Below, piece after piece: positions 12,907 through 23,366 of a DNA stretch of 64,000 nucleotides. The notes under the pieces were generated by a model. The model saw only the letters and a list, made by a program, of their open reading frames with translations, was not told the DNA's origin and searched no databases. The stretch is taken from positions 230,001 to 294,000 of the forward strand of contig JAXRKP010000064.1 in assembly GCA_037039925.1 (NCBI GenBank), read 5' to 3'. The DNA comes from Doris montereyensis. Taxonomy: Eukaryota > Mollusca > Gastropoda > Nudibranchia > Dorididae. Position numbers and translations under genes: made by a program. The first letter of the stretch is position 1, and every line of letters begins with the position of its first letter.

Positions 12907-13146
12907 GTGTAGAATTTGGGTCGCTGATTTAAAAAATTAATCAGATTTTGTCTACGACGTTTCCTTGTTGAGATAATGGTCAGTTGGAAAAATCCCTAGT
13001 CCTGCCCTATGATGTCACACATCCGGTGTAGAATTTGGGTCGCTGATTTCAAAAATTTAATCAGATTTTGTCTACGCCGTTTCCTTGTTGAGATAATGGT
13101 CAGTTGGAAAAGTCCCCAGTCCAGCCCTATGGCGTCACACATCCGG
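12907..13146. repeat. tandem duplication, 119-bp unit x 2
   Basis: The unit starting GTGTAGAATTTGGGTCGC and ending CACACATCCG occurs at 12907-13025 and 13026-13144 with only a few differences. Confidence 0.92.
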
Positions 13147-13369
13147 TGACGACTCACTGGTCAGGCACCCCTTTACCGAGCAGCGGCTGTCGGTGAGTAG
13201 GAATCGAATTTTCATTCCTATGAAATAAGCTGCGACTGGATCCCGCAGATCATCGCAGAGAGTAGGCCGTGTCTCTGTGCGATTGTAGAAATTGTATGGA
13301 TTCATTCTTATAGCTTACGGTGCATATTGGTTAGGTGACAAACATCGGCGGCCTTTATGTTCTCACACT

Positions 13370-14890
13370 TCAGTCACTGAGACAGTAACATATTGTTGTC
13401 TGAGAAGTAGGTGTTAAGTCTGAAACAGTCACTGAGACAGATATTGTTAAGTCTGAAACAGTCACTGAGACAGTAACATATTGTTAAGTCTGAAACAGTC
13501 ACTGAGACAGTAACATATTGTTAAGTCTGAAACAGTCACTGAGACAGTAACATATTGTTAAGTCTGAAACAATCAAGACAGTCATATTGTTACTGAAACA
13601 GTAAGATATTGTTAAGTCTGAAACACTCACTGAGACAGTAAGATATTGTTAAGTCTGAAACAGTTACTGAGACAGTAACATATTGTTAAGTCTGAAACAG
13701 TCACTGAGACAGTAACATATTGTGAAAAGTCTGAAACAGTCACTGAGACAGTAATATATTGTTGAAAAGTCACTGAGACAGTAAGATAAACAGTCACTGA
13801 GACAGTAACATATTGTTAAGTCTGAAACAGTCACTGAGACAGTAACATATTGTTAAGTCTAAAACAGTTACTGAGACAGTAAGATATTGTTAAGTCTGAA
13901 ACACTCACTGAGACAGTAACATATTGTTAAGTCTGAAACAGTCACTGAGACAGTAAGATATTGTTAAATCTGAAACAGTCACTGAGACAGTAACATATTG
14001 TTTGAAACAGTCACTGAGACAGTAAGATATTGTTAAGTAAAACAGTCTGAGACAGTAACATATTGTTAAGTCTGAAACAGTCACTGAGACAGTAAATATA
14101 TTGTTAAGTAAATCTGAAACAGTCACTGAGACAGTAACATATTGTTAAGTCTGAAACAGTCACTGAGACAGTAACATATTGTTAAGTCTGAAACAGTCAC
14201 TGAGACAGTAACATATTGTTAACTCTGAAACAGTCACTGAGACAGTAACATATTGTTAAGTCTGAAACAGTCACTGAGACAGTAACATATTGTTAAGTCT
14301 GAAACAGTCACTGAGACAGTAACATATTGTTAACTCTGAAACAGTCACTGAGACAGTAACATATTGTTAACTCTGAAACAGTCACTGAGACAGTAACATA
14401 TTGTTAAGTCACTGAAACACTCTGAAACAGTCACTGAGACAGTAACATATTGTTAAGTCTGAAACAGTCACTGAGACAGTAACATATTGTTAAGTCTGAA
14501 ACAGTCACTGAGACAGTAACATATTGTTAAGTCTGAAACAGTCACTGAGACAGTAACATATTGTTAAGTCTGAAACTGTCACTGAGACAGTAACATATTG
14601 TTAACTCTGAAACAGTCACTGAGACAGTAAGATATTGTTAAGTCTAAAACAGTCACTGAGACAGTAACATATTGTTAACTCTGAAACAGTCACTGAGACA
14701 GTAACATATTGTTAACTCTGAAACAGTCACTGAGACAGTAAGATATTGTTAAGTCTGAAACAGTCACTGAGACAGTAACATATTGTTAACTCTGAAACAG
14801 TCACTGAGACAGTAACATATTGTTAACTCTGAAACAGTCACTGAGACAGTAACATATTGTTAACTCTGAAACAGTCACTGAGACAGTAAG
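13370..14890 (+). repeat. minisatellite, 37-bp unit, about 40 copies
   Basis: Unit: CAGTCACTGAGACAGTAACA, then TATTGTTAAGTCTGAAA. Variants (TAAGTC versus TAACTC, AACATA versus AAGATA) recur in local runs, as expected for segmental expansion. Several short units from 13570 to 14120 mark deletions. No unique spacers occur, so it is not a CRISPR array. Confidence 0.96.
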
Positions 14891-15380
14891 TTTGAGTAAG
14901 AAGACCATGGAATCTATATTTCTAATAAAATCATTGTTGACACTCAAAACATTACAACAAGTCATCTGGCCTTCCTCACTGTCGTTGTATAGCTGAACGT
15001 TTGTAACGTGAAGGAGAGGCTATATGACAATACACCGCCAATACGCAGACCATACGCAATAAAAAACAGAGAGGGAAAAAAAGACCTTATTACACTCATA
15101 TTTGACGGTTTCTCGAGCATGGCGTAGGATTTGACTGATTAATATTTATGTCATCTGATTCTGATTCTGTGATTCAAATCTGATATTGTGATACCAAATT
15201 CGATGCATTTGGCGAAAATAATGTTTTCGAACATTTAGATCAAAGAGCATAATTTATGTCCAGAAAGTAATCTTGTAAACATTGTAAAGAAGGAAAAAAA
15301 TGTCTTGAAAGGAAAGGCAACAATTCATTTTTGAACTTGACACACTATGGTGTTGACCGCAAACAATCATTAATTTATTA
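14891..15380. other. gene-free stretch
   Basis: Unique-looking sequence between two minisatellites; no conserved coding or RNA signal seen. Confidence 0.6.
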
Positions 15381-15847
15381 AGTGGGAGCTGCGTGTGTTA
15401 TTAGCATGAGTGGGAGCTGCTTGTGTTATTAGCATGAGTGGGAGCTGCGTATGTTATTAGCATGAGTGGGAGCTGCGTGTGTTATTAGCATGAGTGGGAG
15501 ATGTGTGTGTTATTAGTATGAGTGGGAGCTGTGTGTGTTATTAGCATGAGTGGGAGATGCGTGTGTTATTAGTATGAGTGGGAGATGCATGTGTTATTAG
15601 CATGAGTGGGAGATGCGTGTGTTATCAGCATGAGTGGGAGATGCGTGTGTTATTAGCATGAGTGGGAGATGCGTGTGTTATTAGTATGAGTGGGAGCTGC
15701 TTGTGTTATTAGCATGAGTGGGAGCTGCGTGTGTTATTAGCATGAGTGGGAGCTGCGTGTGTTATTAGCATGAGTGGGAGCTGCGTGTGTTATTAGCATG
15801 AGTGGGAGATGCGTGTGTTATTAGCATGAGTGGGAGATGAGTGGGAG
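15381..15847 (+). repeat. 28-bp minisatellite, left part
   Basis: About 16 units of GAGTGGGAGCTGCGTG followed by TGTTATTAGCAT; CTGC/ATGC and AGCAT/AGTAT are the main variants. The array is interrupted after GAGTGGGAG by the RTE-like copy B and resumes at 19172. Confidence 0.95.
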
Positions 15848-15879
15848 TCTTTCTTTCTTTCTTTATCCGCTCCCATACT

Positions 15880-18790
15880 ACCTTCCAGTGTATGGGTTTT
15901 AGATACCTGAAATGATCTTTCTCCAGGTTGCCCTGTCCTGAGATTTTCTGTTTCCTTCCGTGAAAGTTACATTTATTTGTGTTAATGCCTCTTTTATATC
16001 TTCTTCCCACTTTCTCCGAGGTCTGCCTTTTGGTCTTGTACCTTTAGTTTTAGCATTGTATACTGATTTAGCTATTCTATTGTCATTCATTCTGTTAACA
16101 TGCCCACATCATCTCAGTCGATTCATTTCTATCTTAGTTGTTATGCTATCTGCTTTGGTTTGATCTCTTATTGTTGTGTTTCTGATTTTGTCTCTTTTAG
16201 TTTTCCCTACTGCTCTTCTTAGACATTTCATTTAGGCTGCCTGCACTCTACTGTATTCCCTACTATCTAAGATCCAGGTTCCACTGCCATAGAGGAGAGT
16301 AGAACAATAAACTGTGTTGTACACTGCCATTTTGGTTTTTTGTTGACAATTCTTGTTTACCTACAAATGCCTTTCCTATATGGTTATATATTGCCTTTTT
16401 TGATTCTGTGGCTGATTTCTTCTCTTAGTTTTCCCTCTCGGTTAATCATTACTCCTAGGTAATTGTAGCTTTGAACTTGTTCTAAATTATCCCTGCCTAA
16501 TTTAAGAGTTTGTGTTTCAGCTTCCCTGGTTACTAGCGTTGTTTTGGTTTTCTTTGCATTTACCCTCATTCTCTTTTAAAAAATTTAATTCATTATTTAT
16601 TATGTTTCTGATTTTCCAAACAGAAGTAAATCATCAGCAAATGAAAGTATAGATACATTTGCTGATTTGAGCTCCACATACCTACATTCATTTTCTTCAT
16701 TTATTTTGAGGATGCCTTTACGACTGAATCCATAAATGTGATAACAAACGAGGACTAAGGGTACAACCCTGTCTTACTCCTATATCTACATCAAATTCTT
16801 TAGATACATTCCAGCTACTCTCACTGCACATGTTGTTTTTTTGTAAAAACTTTTAATGGCTTCTATTAAATTTTGCTCTACGTTGTGTTCTTTTAAGGAA
16901 TGCCATAGTTCATCCCTCCTCACAGTGTCAAAAATGCCTTTTCCAAGTCAATAAAACACAGATACAAGTCAATGTTTCTCTTAAGGAATTGTTCTATTAT
17001 TTGTCTAATTGTAAATATGTGATCTTGTACACTTCTTCCTGGTCTAAATCCACTCTGGTGTTTTTCAACCTGATCCTCTACTCTTTTCCTTAGTCTCATT
17101 TCCAGAATCCTGGCACACTTTTCCTGGTACGCTAAGTAGTGATATCTCTCTATTGTTTGAACATTCCATAGTTGATCCTTTCTTGTGTATTGGTACTACC
17201 GTTCCCTTATTCCAGTCGTCTGGAACCTGTTTGGACTTCCATGCTTGTTGGCATATTGCATGTAGTAGTTTGTCTGCCTCTCTCCCTTGATTTTTAATCA
17301 TTTCTGGATAAACTTTATCTGCTCCTGGGGCTTTTTCTAATTTCACTTTTTCTTATAGCTGTTTGAAGTTCTTCCATTGAGATATCTACATTTTCAACTG
17401 TCTCATGTCGATTACTTGTTACTCTTAATAATTGATCTGTACTCCTTGTTTCATATGTTCTGGAGGGATAATGTAACTGGTGAAAATGCTTTCTCCACGT
17501 TTCCATGATTTCGCTGTCTCCTTTCATTATTTCTCCTTTGTCGTATTGGACATGCTTTGGTCTTTCTCATGCTCTTCATTCCTCCCCAGAACAGCTTTTT
17601 GATTTCTTTGATAGCTTTCTTGAAGTCTTTGTCCAAACTCTTCCCACTGTTCCTGTTTTGCTTTTCTAATTTCCTCTTTGGCGATAGTTTTTTACTCACG
17701 TAATCTATCCTATCCTTTGGTCTCTTTGTTTGCAAGTATTTCTTCCAGGCATCCTTCTTTTCTTTGATCTTAATCTTGACATTCTCATTCCACCATGCTG
17801 TTCTTTTCCTATCTTCTTTAATGTGCTTCCTACCACAGACCTCTTCAGTACAACTGAGGAGTGTTTCTTTATATATTTGCCACTTTTCTTCTATTGTGCT
17901 TTCCTTCAGATCCATCTGCCTTTCACTGATAGATCTTTTTATCCTGGATTGGTATATCAGTTTTACTATTGGTTTATATAGTTCTTCTATTTTGAGTTTA
18001 GTAGCTTTCTTCTCTTTCCTTTTCGGCTTGTTTTCTTCAGTTAATAATATTTTGGCTATCACTAGGTGATGATCACTAAATATTTCAGCTCCTCTGCTTA
18101 CTCTAGCATCCATTGTATTGTAAAAAGGGGAGCTGCTAACTATTAATACTATTATGCAGTCTATGATTGATTTTTCACATGTCTTCATTTACTGTTGTGT
18201 ATTTGTGGATATCTTTATGAGGAAAAAATGTGTTACCTATTTTCATGTTATTCTTTAGGCAAAAATCTATTAGCCTCTCTCCATTTGGAGAAGTTGTTGT
18301 CTCTCATTTTTTACCTATTACTAGTATTACTCTTGATGTTTCTACTCTCGGTTTAAATCTTCTAAAACCATTAATTCCTGTTTGGGTTTGAGATTCTCTG
18401 CAGCTATTTGTAAATCGTTTTCGAAGATATCTTTTTTTCTTCTTTATTTGCATCTTCATTTGGTCCATAAGCTATTAATAATTTAATTTCTCTTCCTTTT
18501 GGTATAAAATTTACCTCTAATAGCGTGGGCTTACAAATTTCCAACTTTCTAGTAGCATTTCTTACCTTTTATGCATTAGGAGGCCTACTCCTGTTCTAGC
18601 TCTATCTTTGACATCTACTCCTGAGAAGATTAAAGTATGATTTGGTCCTACATTTTCTATTCCTTGTCCTTTTTTCTTTGTTTTTGTAATAGCCAAAATG
18701 TCTACTTTGAATTTTTCCATTTCTTCATCTAATTCTAACTCCTTTTCATTAATTTCCCTAACATTCCATGTTCTAAAAATCACAGTCCGT
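15880..18790 (-). pseudogene. APE endonuclease-reverse transcriptase of copy B, decayed
   Basis: Less decayed than copy A. The endonuclease begins near 18790 (RTWNVREINEKELE). Its usual catalytic Glu motif reads AITKTKKKG, with Lys for Glu. The endonuclease C-terminus keeps SDHHLVIAK in the long open frame 18188-17451. RT blocks follow: APGADKVYPEMIK and GTVVPIHKKGS (17346-17150), then SFADDLLLFGKS near 16645-16610. The tail KGRPRRKWEEDIKEAL lies near 16030. Several frame changes separate these. Confidence 0.85.
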
Positions 18791-18934
18791 GTTCTTTTCC
18801 ACAGTCGTCTACAAAAGTTCAAGCCAGGTATATCATTGTATATATTACTTTGAATCAGGTTGTTTTGGAATAAGCAGGGGATTAACCCACTGTACCCTAG
18901 GTAGATGGTGGGGCTGCCACCTTGAGGCCCCATA

Positions 18935-19135
18935 CCGGGCCTTGTTATTTTGTCAGGGTTAACTCCCTTAGCCTTTAGTCATTCAAGACCAGCCTGCAAG
19001 GCAGTAGGTTGTTATTTTGTCAGGGTTAACTCCCTTAACCTTTGATCAGTCAAGACCGGCTTGCAAGGCAGCAGGTTGTTTTCTTTCAGGGTTAACTCCC
19101 TTAGCCTTTGGTCAGCCAAGACTCTTGGAGGGCGG
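18935..19135 (-). repeat. 5' monomers of RTE-like copy B (three x ~65 bp)
   Basis: Three tandem units on the minus strand, each with GGGAGTTAACCCTGA and CTGCCTTGCA. The sequence after the last unit leads into the leader before the endonuclease. Homologous to the four units of copy A. Confidence 0.82.
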
Positions 19136-19171
19136 GATCATCTACTCCCTGTACAGGTGCTTGCCTGTCCA

Positions 19172-19325
19172 CTGCGTGTGTTATTAGCCTGGGATGAGTT
19201 GGAGCTGTGTGTGTTATTAGCATGAGTGGGATGTGTGTTATTAGCATGAATGGGAGCTGTGTGTGTTATTAGCATGAGTGGGAGCTGTGTGTGTTATTAG
19301 CAAGAGTGGGAGCCGCGTGTGTTTT
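19172..19325 (+). repeat. 28-bp minisatellite, right part
   Basis: Five to six more units of the array at 15381-15847, more degenerate, separated from it only by the LINE insertion. Confidence 0.93.
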
Positions 19326-19449
19326 ATCAAAAGAGGCTAAGTGAAATATAATACATGTGTATCATGTTTGGTGTGAAAATAACTGGCAACCATTGTAGTT
19401 TCAGATCAAATAAACATTAACTCACCTATCGCAGCCTGTAAAAGTAAAG

Positions 19450-19745
19450 CAAAGTTCCTTTAGGCCCTTAAGGCTTATAGAGCCGACGCTTACCCCAGTT
19501 TCTGTAGCATGAAGCGGAACAGATGACAATAATCACCTCCTGGCTAGGACACTAGTCTAACGCAAGTTTTTACTCCCAAATCTATGCTTGTACCCATTTT
19601 GCACCTGGGTAGAGTGGAGGGGGAATGCGTGGTAGGTGTCTTTCCTCAAGGAACACAACGCCAGACACGGACCTGGCTTTGCTAGGATTCGAACCCGGGA
19701 CCTCATGATCCCGTCCGACAGCCTAACCACTCGGCCACCGACGCC
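19450..19745 (-). mobile_element. SINE family B (tRNA head GTGGCCGAG), near full length
   Basis: Read on the minus strand: a tRNA-like head with A-box TGGCCGAGTGG and B-box GGTTCGAATCC, then a body with CTACCCAGGTGCAAA and a CTGTTCCGCTTCA-like tail. Other copies in this window: 36930-37112, 38011-38309, 52440-52550, 54085-54180 and 61217-61537, plus fragments at 28728-28805 and 52138-52185. Confidence 0.85.
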
Positions 19746-20454
19746 ACTATCACAGCCTGTCCTTCAATTTTTTTTAAATGTTCAACTTAAGAATGCAATC
19801 TTTCTTTTGGGGCATGACTGTATATTGTATAGTAATGGTACTGCCTCTTCTAATATACATCGACTGAGATCTACATTTGGAGACCAGACGGGAAAAAAAT
19901 CTATCCACAACAATCCCTTATCCTGAACGCCCCCCCCCCCTCCCCACCAGCTTCTTCATGTCTGTGAAAACCCTCGGTTTTGGAGAACCAATTCACAATT
20001 ACATCTTTCATCCAATTATTGTCCTAATAAGTTGATTGTAATCTCCTAAACGCGCCAAAGTTAGTGGAAATCCATGCATTCTTGACTGAGAGTGAGAGTG
20101 AAAGAGTTCCAGATATGGGTGGTGGATGAAGGGGGAGGGGGGACAGTGCAGATGGTTGTCAACTTTGGATTTCGAAATTGTCAGTTTTTAGTAGTTGTGC
20201 TAACTTGTATGTTATATGTCGCCGATGATGATTTATTAGAATGATTGTATGGGGCAGAGATAATATAATATGTTAATGGTGTTGGTGGTTATTTTTGGAC
20301 ATGGATGTGGCCTTTGCTCTTCTTCGTCTCACAGCCAGCCATTCAAGGCCGGGTTTCTTCATAGGTGTGACCAGTTAGTGTTTCGTGGCTACTACAACAA
20401 CACAGTGCAGAACAGCAAAACACGAATGGATATGTCAATTACAATGTATGTTTT

Positions 20455-20625
20455 GTTTCCTTGAAATTTACCCAGTCCACCATTTCCATATGGTCCCAAC
20501 ACTAACACCATGATCTCCAGGTAAAATTAAAAGGGAAACGGCAAGTTGACAGATAAGTTAAAGAGTGAAAGGAGAGAAATAGGACCTACCACTACCAGCA
20601 GTTTCCGCCAACCGTTACATTATCA
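20455..20625 (+). repeat. dispersed repeat family C
   Basis: About 150 bp repeat: CCACCATATG, GTGATCTCAGGGTGAATTAA, GAGGAAACAGCAAGATGAAA, then AGGACCTACC and a GTGCCCGCCAAC-like end. Other plus copies: 21085-21185, 22015-22165, 22283-22340, 36365-36510, 37405-37550, 58630-58775 and 61790-61925; a minus copy lies at 53735-53835. No tRNA head is visible, so its class is unknown. Confidence 0.8.
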
Positions 20626-20712
20626 TATCAATATCATTCACCCATCAAGCGACACTGAAAATGAAAGTCTTCGATTTGTTTGTTCATTCAATCCTCATGT
20701 CCTTTTTGTGAA

Positions 20713-21010
20713 GGGGATTCGGTAGTCCAGAGGCAAAGTGTTGGCCTCTCAACCAAAAGCTCGAGGGTTCAAGCCTCGGCGGCGGTCGGAAAAATTTTTT
20801 TTTTTGAGTAAAATTACCCCCTGGTCTAAATAGGTGATTGATACCTAGTCCAATCGTAGACGGACAATAAAAAAGGGAGGTCCTGTGTGCAGATCACACC
20901 ACTCTGTGCACGTTAAAGATCGCTTGGCTGTTTGCAGGGCAATCCAGGGCAGGCTAAAATTAAAAGATCTCACCGAAACCTCTGAGATCACCTCAAATCA
21001 AATCAAATTC
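20713..21010 (+). mobile_element. SINE family A (head GGTAGTCCAGAGGC), full length
   Basis: tRNA-derived head with an A-box-like TAGTCCAGAGGCAAAGTG and B-box GGGTTCAAGCC. The body contains GATCACACCACTCTGTGCAC, and the 3' end GAGATCACCT leads to a TCAAATCAAAT tail. Nine copies or fragments occur in the window. Confidence 0.85.
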
Positions 21011-21289
21011 TTTATTTTTTGTTTAGTTTTTTTCCTTCAAAATTTGTTGATTCGTTATATTGAAGTTTTTTCCTAATCACTAAAGATGGTGATCTTACTA
21101 ATGTGAGGGTGAAGTAAAATCAAAGGAACCAGCGAGACGAAAGAAATGTGAAAGAGTGAAAGGACAGAAAAAGGACCAACCACTGCATATGTTAGTTTCA
21201 AATTCGTACATGCTGCTAGTGCTACTCCTTTGTGCCACAGACAGAAAAAAATTAAAGAAAACTAAGTACCATACTCAGAGTTGTGTGTA

Positions 21290-21550
21290 GCGTAACAAGG
21301 AGTAGAGTCCTGATGTTGTTAGGCACATGGCATATAAATGAGGTAAGTTTACCATTGCTTTCCGCGCCGCCTTCACTTTCATCAAATGAGTCCCAATGGA
21401 ACTAGTAGTAAGCTACCCCTTTCGCTGCTGGATCAACAGGAGGGCCAAAAAAAATTGCCTGGATTGGGAATCGAAATCGGGCCTCCTGGGTGGTAGGTCG
21501 TGGTAGAGGTGGTCAGATGCTCTACTAACCAAGCTATTGGCACCACAGAC
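21290..21550 (-). mobile_element. SINE family D (head TAGCTTGGTTAGTAGAGCA)
   Basis: On minus, a tRNA-like head with a B-box near GATTTCGATTCCCA, then GGCCCTCCTGTTGATCCAGC and a tail with CTCCTTGTTACGC. Related plus copies lie at 56690-56930 and 57155-57320. Confidence 0.78.
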
Positions 21551-22340
21551 AGCACACAGAAACATCAACGACAAAACAAAAGCAGAAAAAAATTCAATAA
21601 TAATAATAATATTTATTCCATACCACAAAGTCTGCATCAACCAGTCATACTGATAATGATAATAATGACAATAACAAATTTGTTTAAATTTATGTGTTGG
21701 TATCTAGAATTCATACAATTCAACAACAAAGTAAGAATACATAATAATATTTTAAATTTAGACAAGAGAAACGAAGTGTAGCCTACATGTGAATGGGGGA
21801 AAAAAAAAGAAAAAATTAACAAAAGATAAAGATAAAGATGGATTTTTAGTCCATATCCCGCGCACAAGTGCAGGCTCAACGACTGTACATCAAAACTTCC
21901 GCCTCAAACAAACACAAAATGACTGAAAACTTAAAACATACAAGATGACAAACATACAATGATCACAAGCAGTCATCACAAGCAGTCATGAGCTTACAAG
22001 CAGTCATTTATTGTTTGTTTCATTGAAATTTACCCCACCCACCACATGAGGTGATCTCAGGGTGAAGTAAGAGAAGAAAGAAGAGAGATAAATGAAAGGC
22101 GAAAGAGGGAATGGAAAGAAGAAAGACCTACCAGTGGTGCCCGCCAACTGCCCACTACAAGCGGTCGTCAGCCTTGCGAATACATTGTGTCATCATAGCC
22201 AATATGGTGTATATCATGAACTGTAAGGCGTTCTTCACTTCTTTACTGCAAATACTATAATGAATACATGCAACATGTTTTGTGTTTCATTGCAATTAAC
22301 CCTGTCCACCATATGCGGTGATCTCAGGGTACAGCAACAC

Positions 22341-23327
22341 AATGACAGCGCTCATCAACAATTATACAACATATACCCTATATTTAATTTTATACGTCAA
22401 CATGGAAACATTTTTTGGTTGAAGACAAAGCAAACGTTTACAGTAAAATTCCCACAAGATTGGTCCAGTCCATTCATTATAAAAACAAAAATGTCTGCAA
22501 TGCTACCAAACCCAAAGAAAAGAAATACACAAACACACACTCACACAAAGAGGAAAACAAATAATGACAAAGAAACCCACGAATTAATAAAGTTCCCTCT
22601 TAATGATGAGGCTAGAATGTAAATCTAAACTATATACGCAAGAAGCTATTATGAAAATTCATCAACTTTACTATATTCCATTAACGACGACGTCACTTTG
22701 CTCTCTCTTATCACATCTCCATATCAATTTGTGTCAGCAAACTGAAGCTGAGAACTATAAATAACAATACTGAAACATAATTGCAAACACACTTAAAAAC
22801 AAAATGTTTCGTCTCCTTCCAAAGTGAAATTCATGATCACCAGCCAACAGGTTATTTCTTCTCTCCTCTCTCTCCCATGATTTTCTTCTTCGTTTTTTCT
22901 CTCCTTCTTCTAATTGCTCGGAGTTTTTGTTGTTGTCGTTTTTTTTTTGTTTCTATCTTCATCAGAAACAAACAGCAGGCATTGTAATGAACTCGTAAAT
23001 TTAGATCTCGTTAAGTGCAAAAAAGCATCAGAGGACCGACTGAGTTATGTGGAATGGAAAGCGACAAAAATTGTCCATGCTTGATACCTCCAACAATTGT
23101 CGGTGACTTGAAACAGTCATTTCAGATATAATACAAGGGCCAAGAATTATAATGGAGAAAAAGATTTTTTAAAACAACAACCAATTCCAACCCCAAACAA
23201 ACCAATCATTCAAAGCGTCATTTTGACAAATGTTATCACGCCATGTCATCATCACATTGGAATAAAATGAATGCTCTTCCTTCCAACTGCAAAACCCCTG
23301 CCAATGCCCCCCCGGTCCCTGTTGCAC
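22341..23327. other. gene-free region next to the COPB2 3' end
   Basis: AT-rich sequence that includes the unmarked COPB2 3' UTR. I found no unambiguous minus-strand poly(A) signal close to the stop, so the transcript end is not placed. Confidence 0.5.
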
Positions 23328-23366
23328 TCAGTCTTGTAACAAATCGTCCTCATCAAGGTTCATGTC
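23328..23366 (-). CDS. COPB2: COPB2 exon 20, last 12 codons and stop
   Basis: Acceptor TTTTTACAG, then [12 protein letters not shown] and TGA. This matches the conserved acidic C-terminus of beta-prime-COP. It is 2.5 kb from exon 19 and easily missed by gene finders. Confidence 0.92.
   Translation of the reverse strand, partial: DMNLDEDDLLQD

Larger units (their letters stand above)
15848..19171 (-). mobile_element. RTE-like LINE, full-length (copy B), inserted in a minisatellite
   Basis: 3.3 kb minus-strand relative of copy A. Its 3' end, at the low coordinate, finishes with (GAAA)n (TTTCTTTC on plus), a short tandem tail typical of RTE elements. Its 5' end has three ~65-bp monomers. Both ends can be set to the base because the flanks are the two halves of one 28-bp repeat unit: GAGTGGGAG on the left and CTGCGTGTG on the right. 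Confidence 0.9.

Noticed and set aside
13370..14890. CRISPR-like array
   Set aside because: Units are contiguous with no unique spacers, the genome is eukaryotic, and no cas genes are present.
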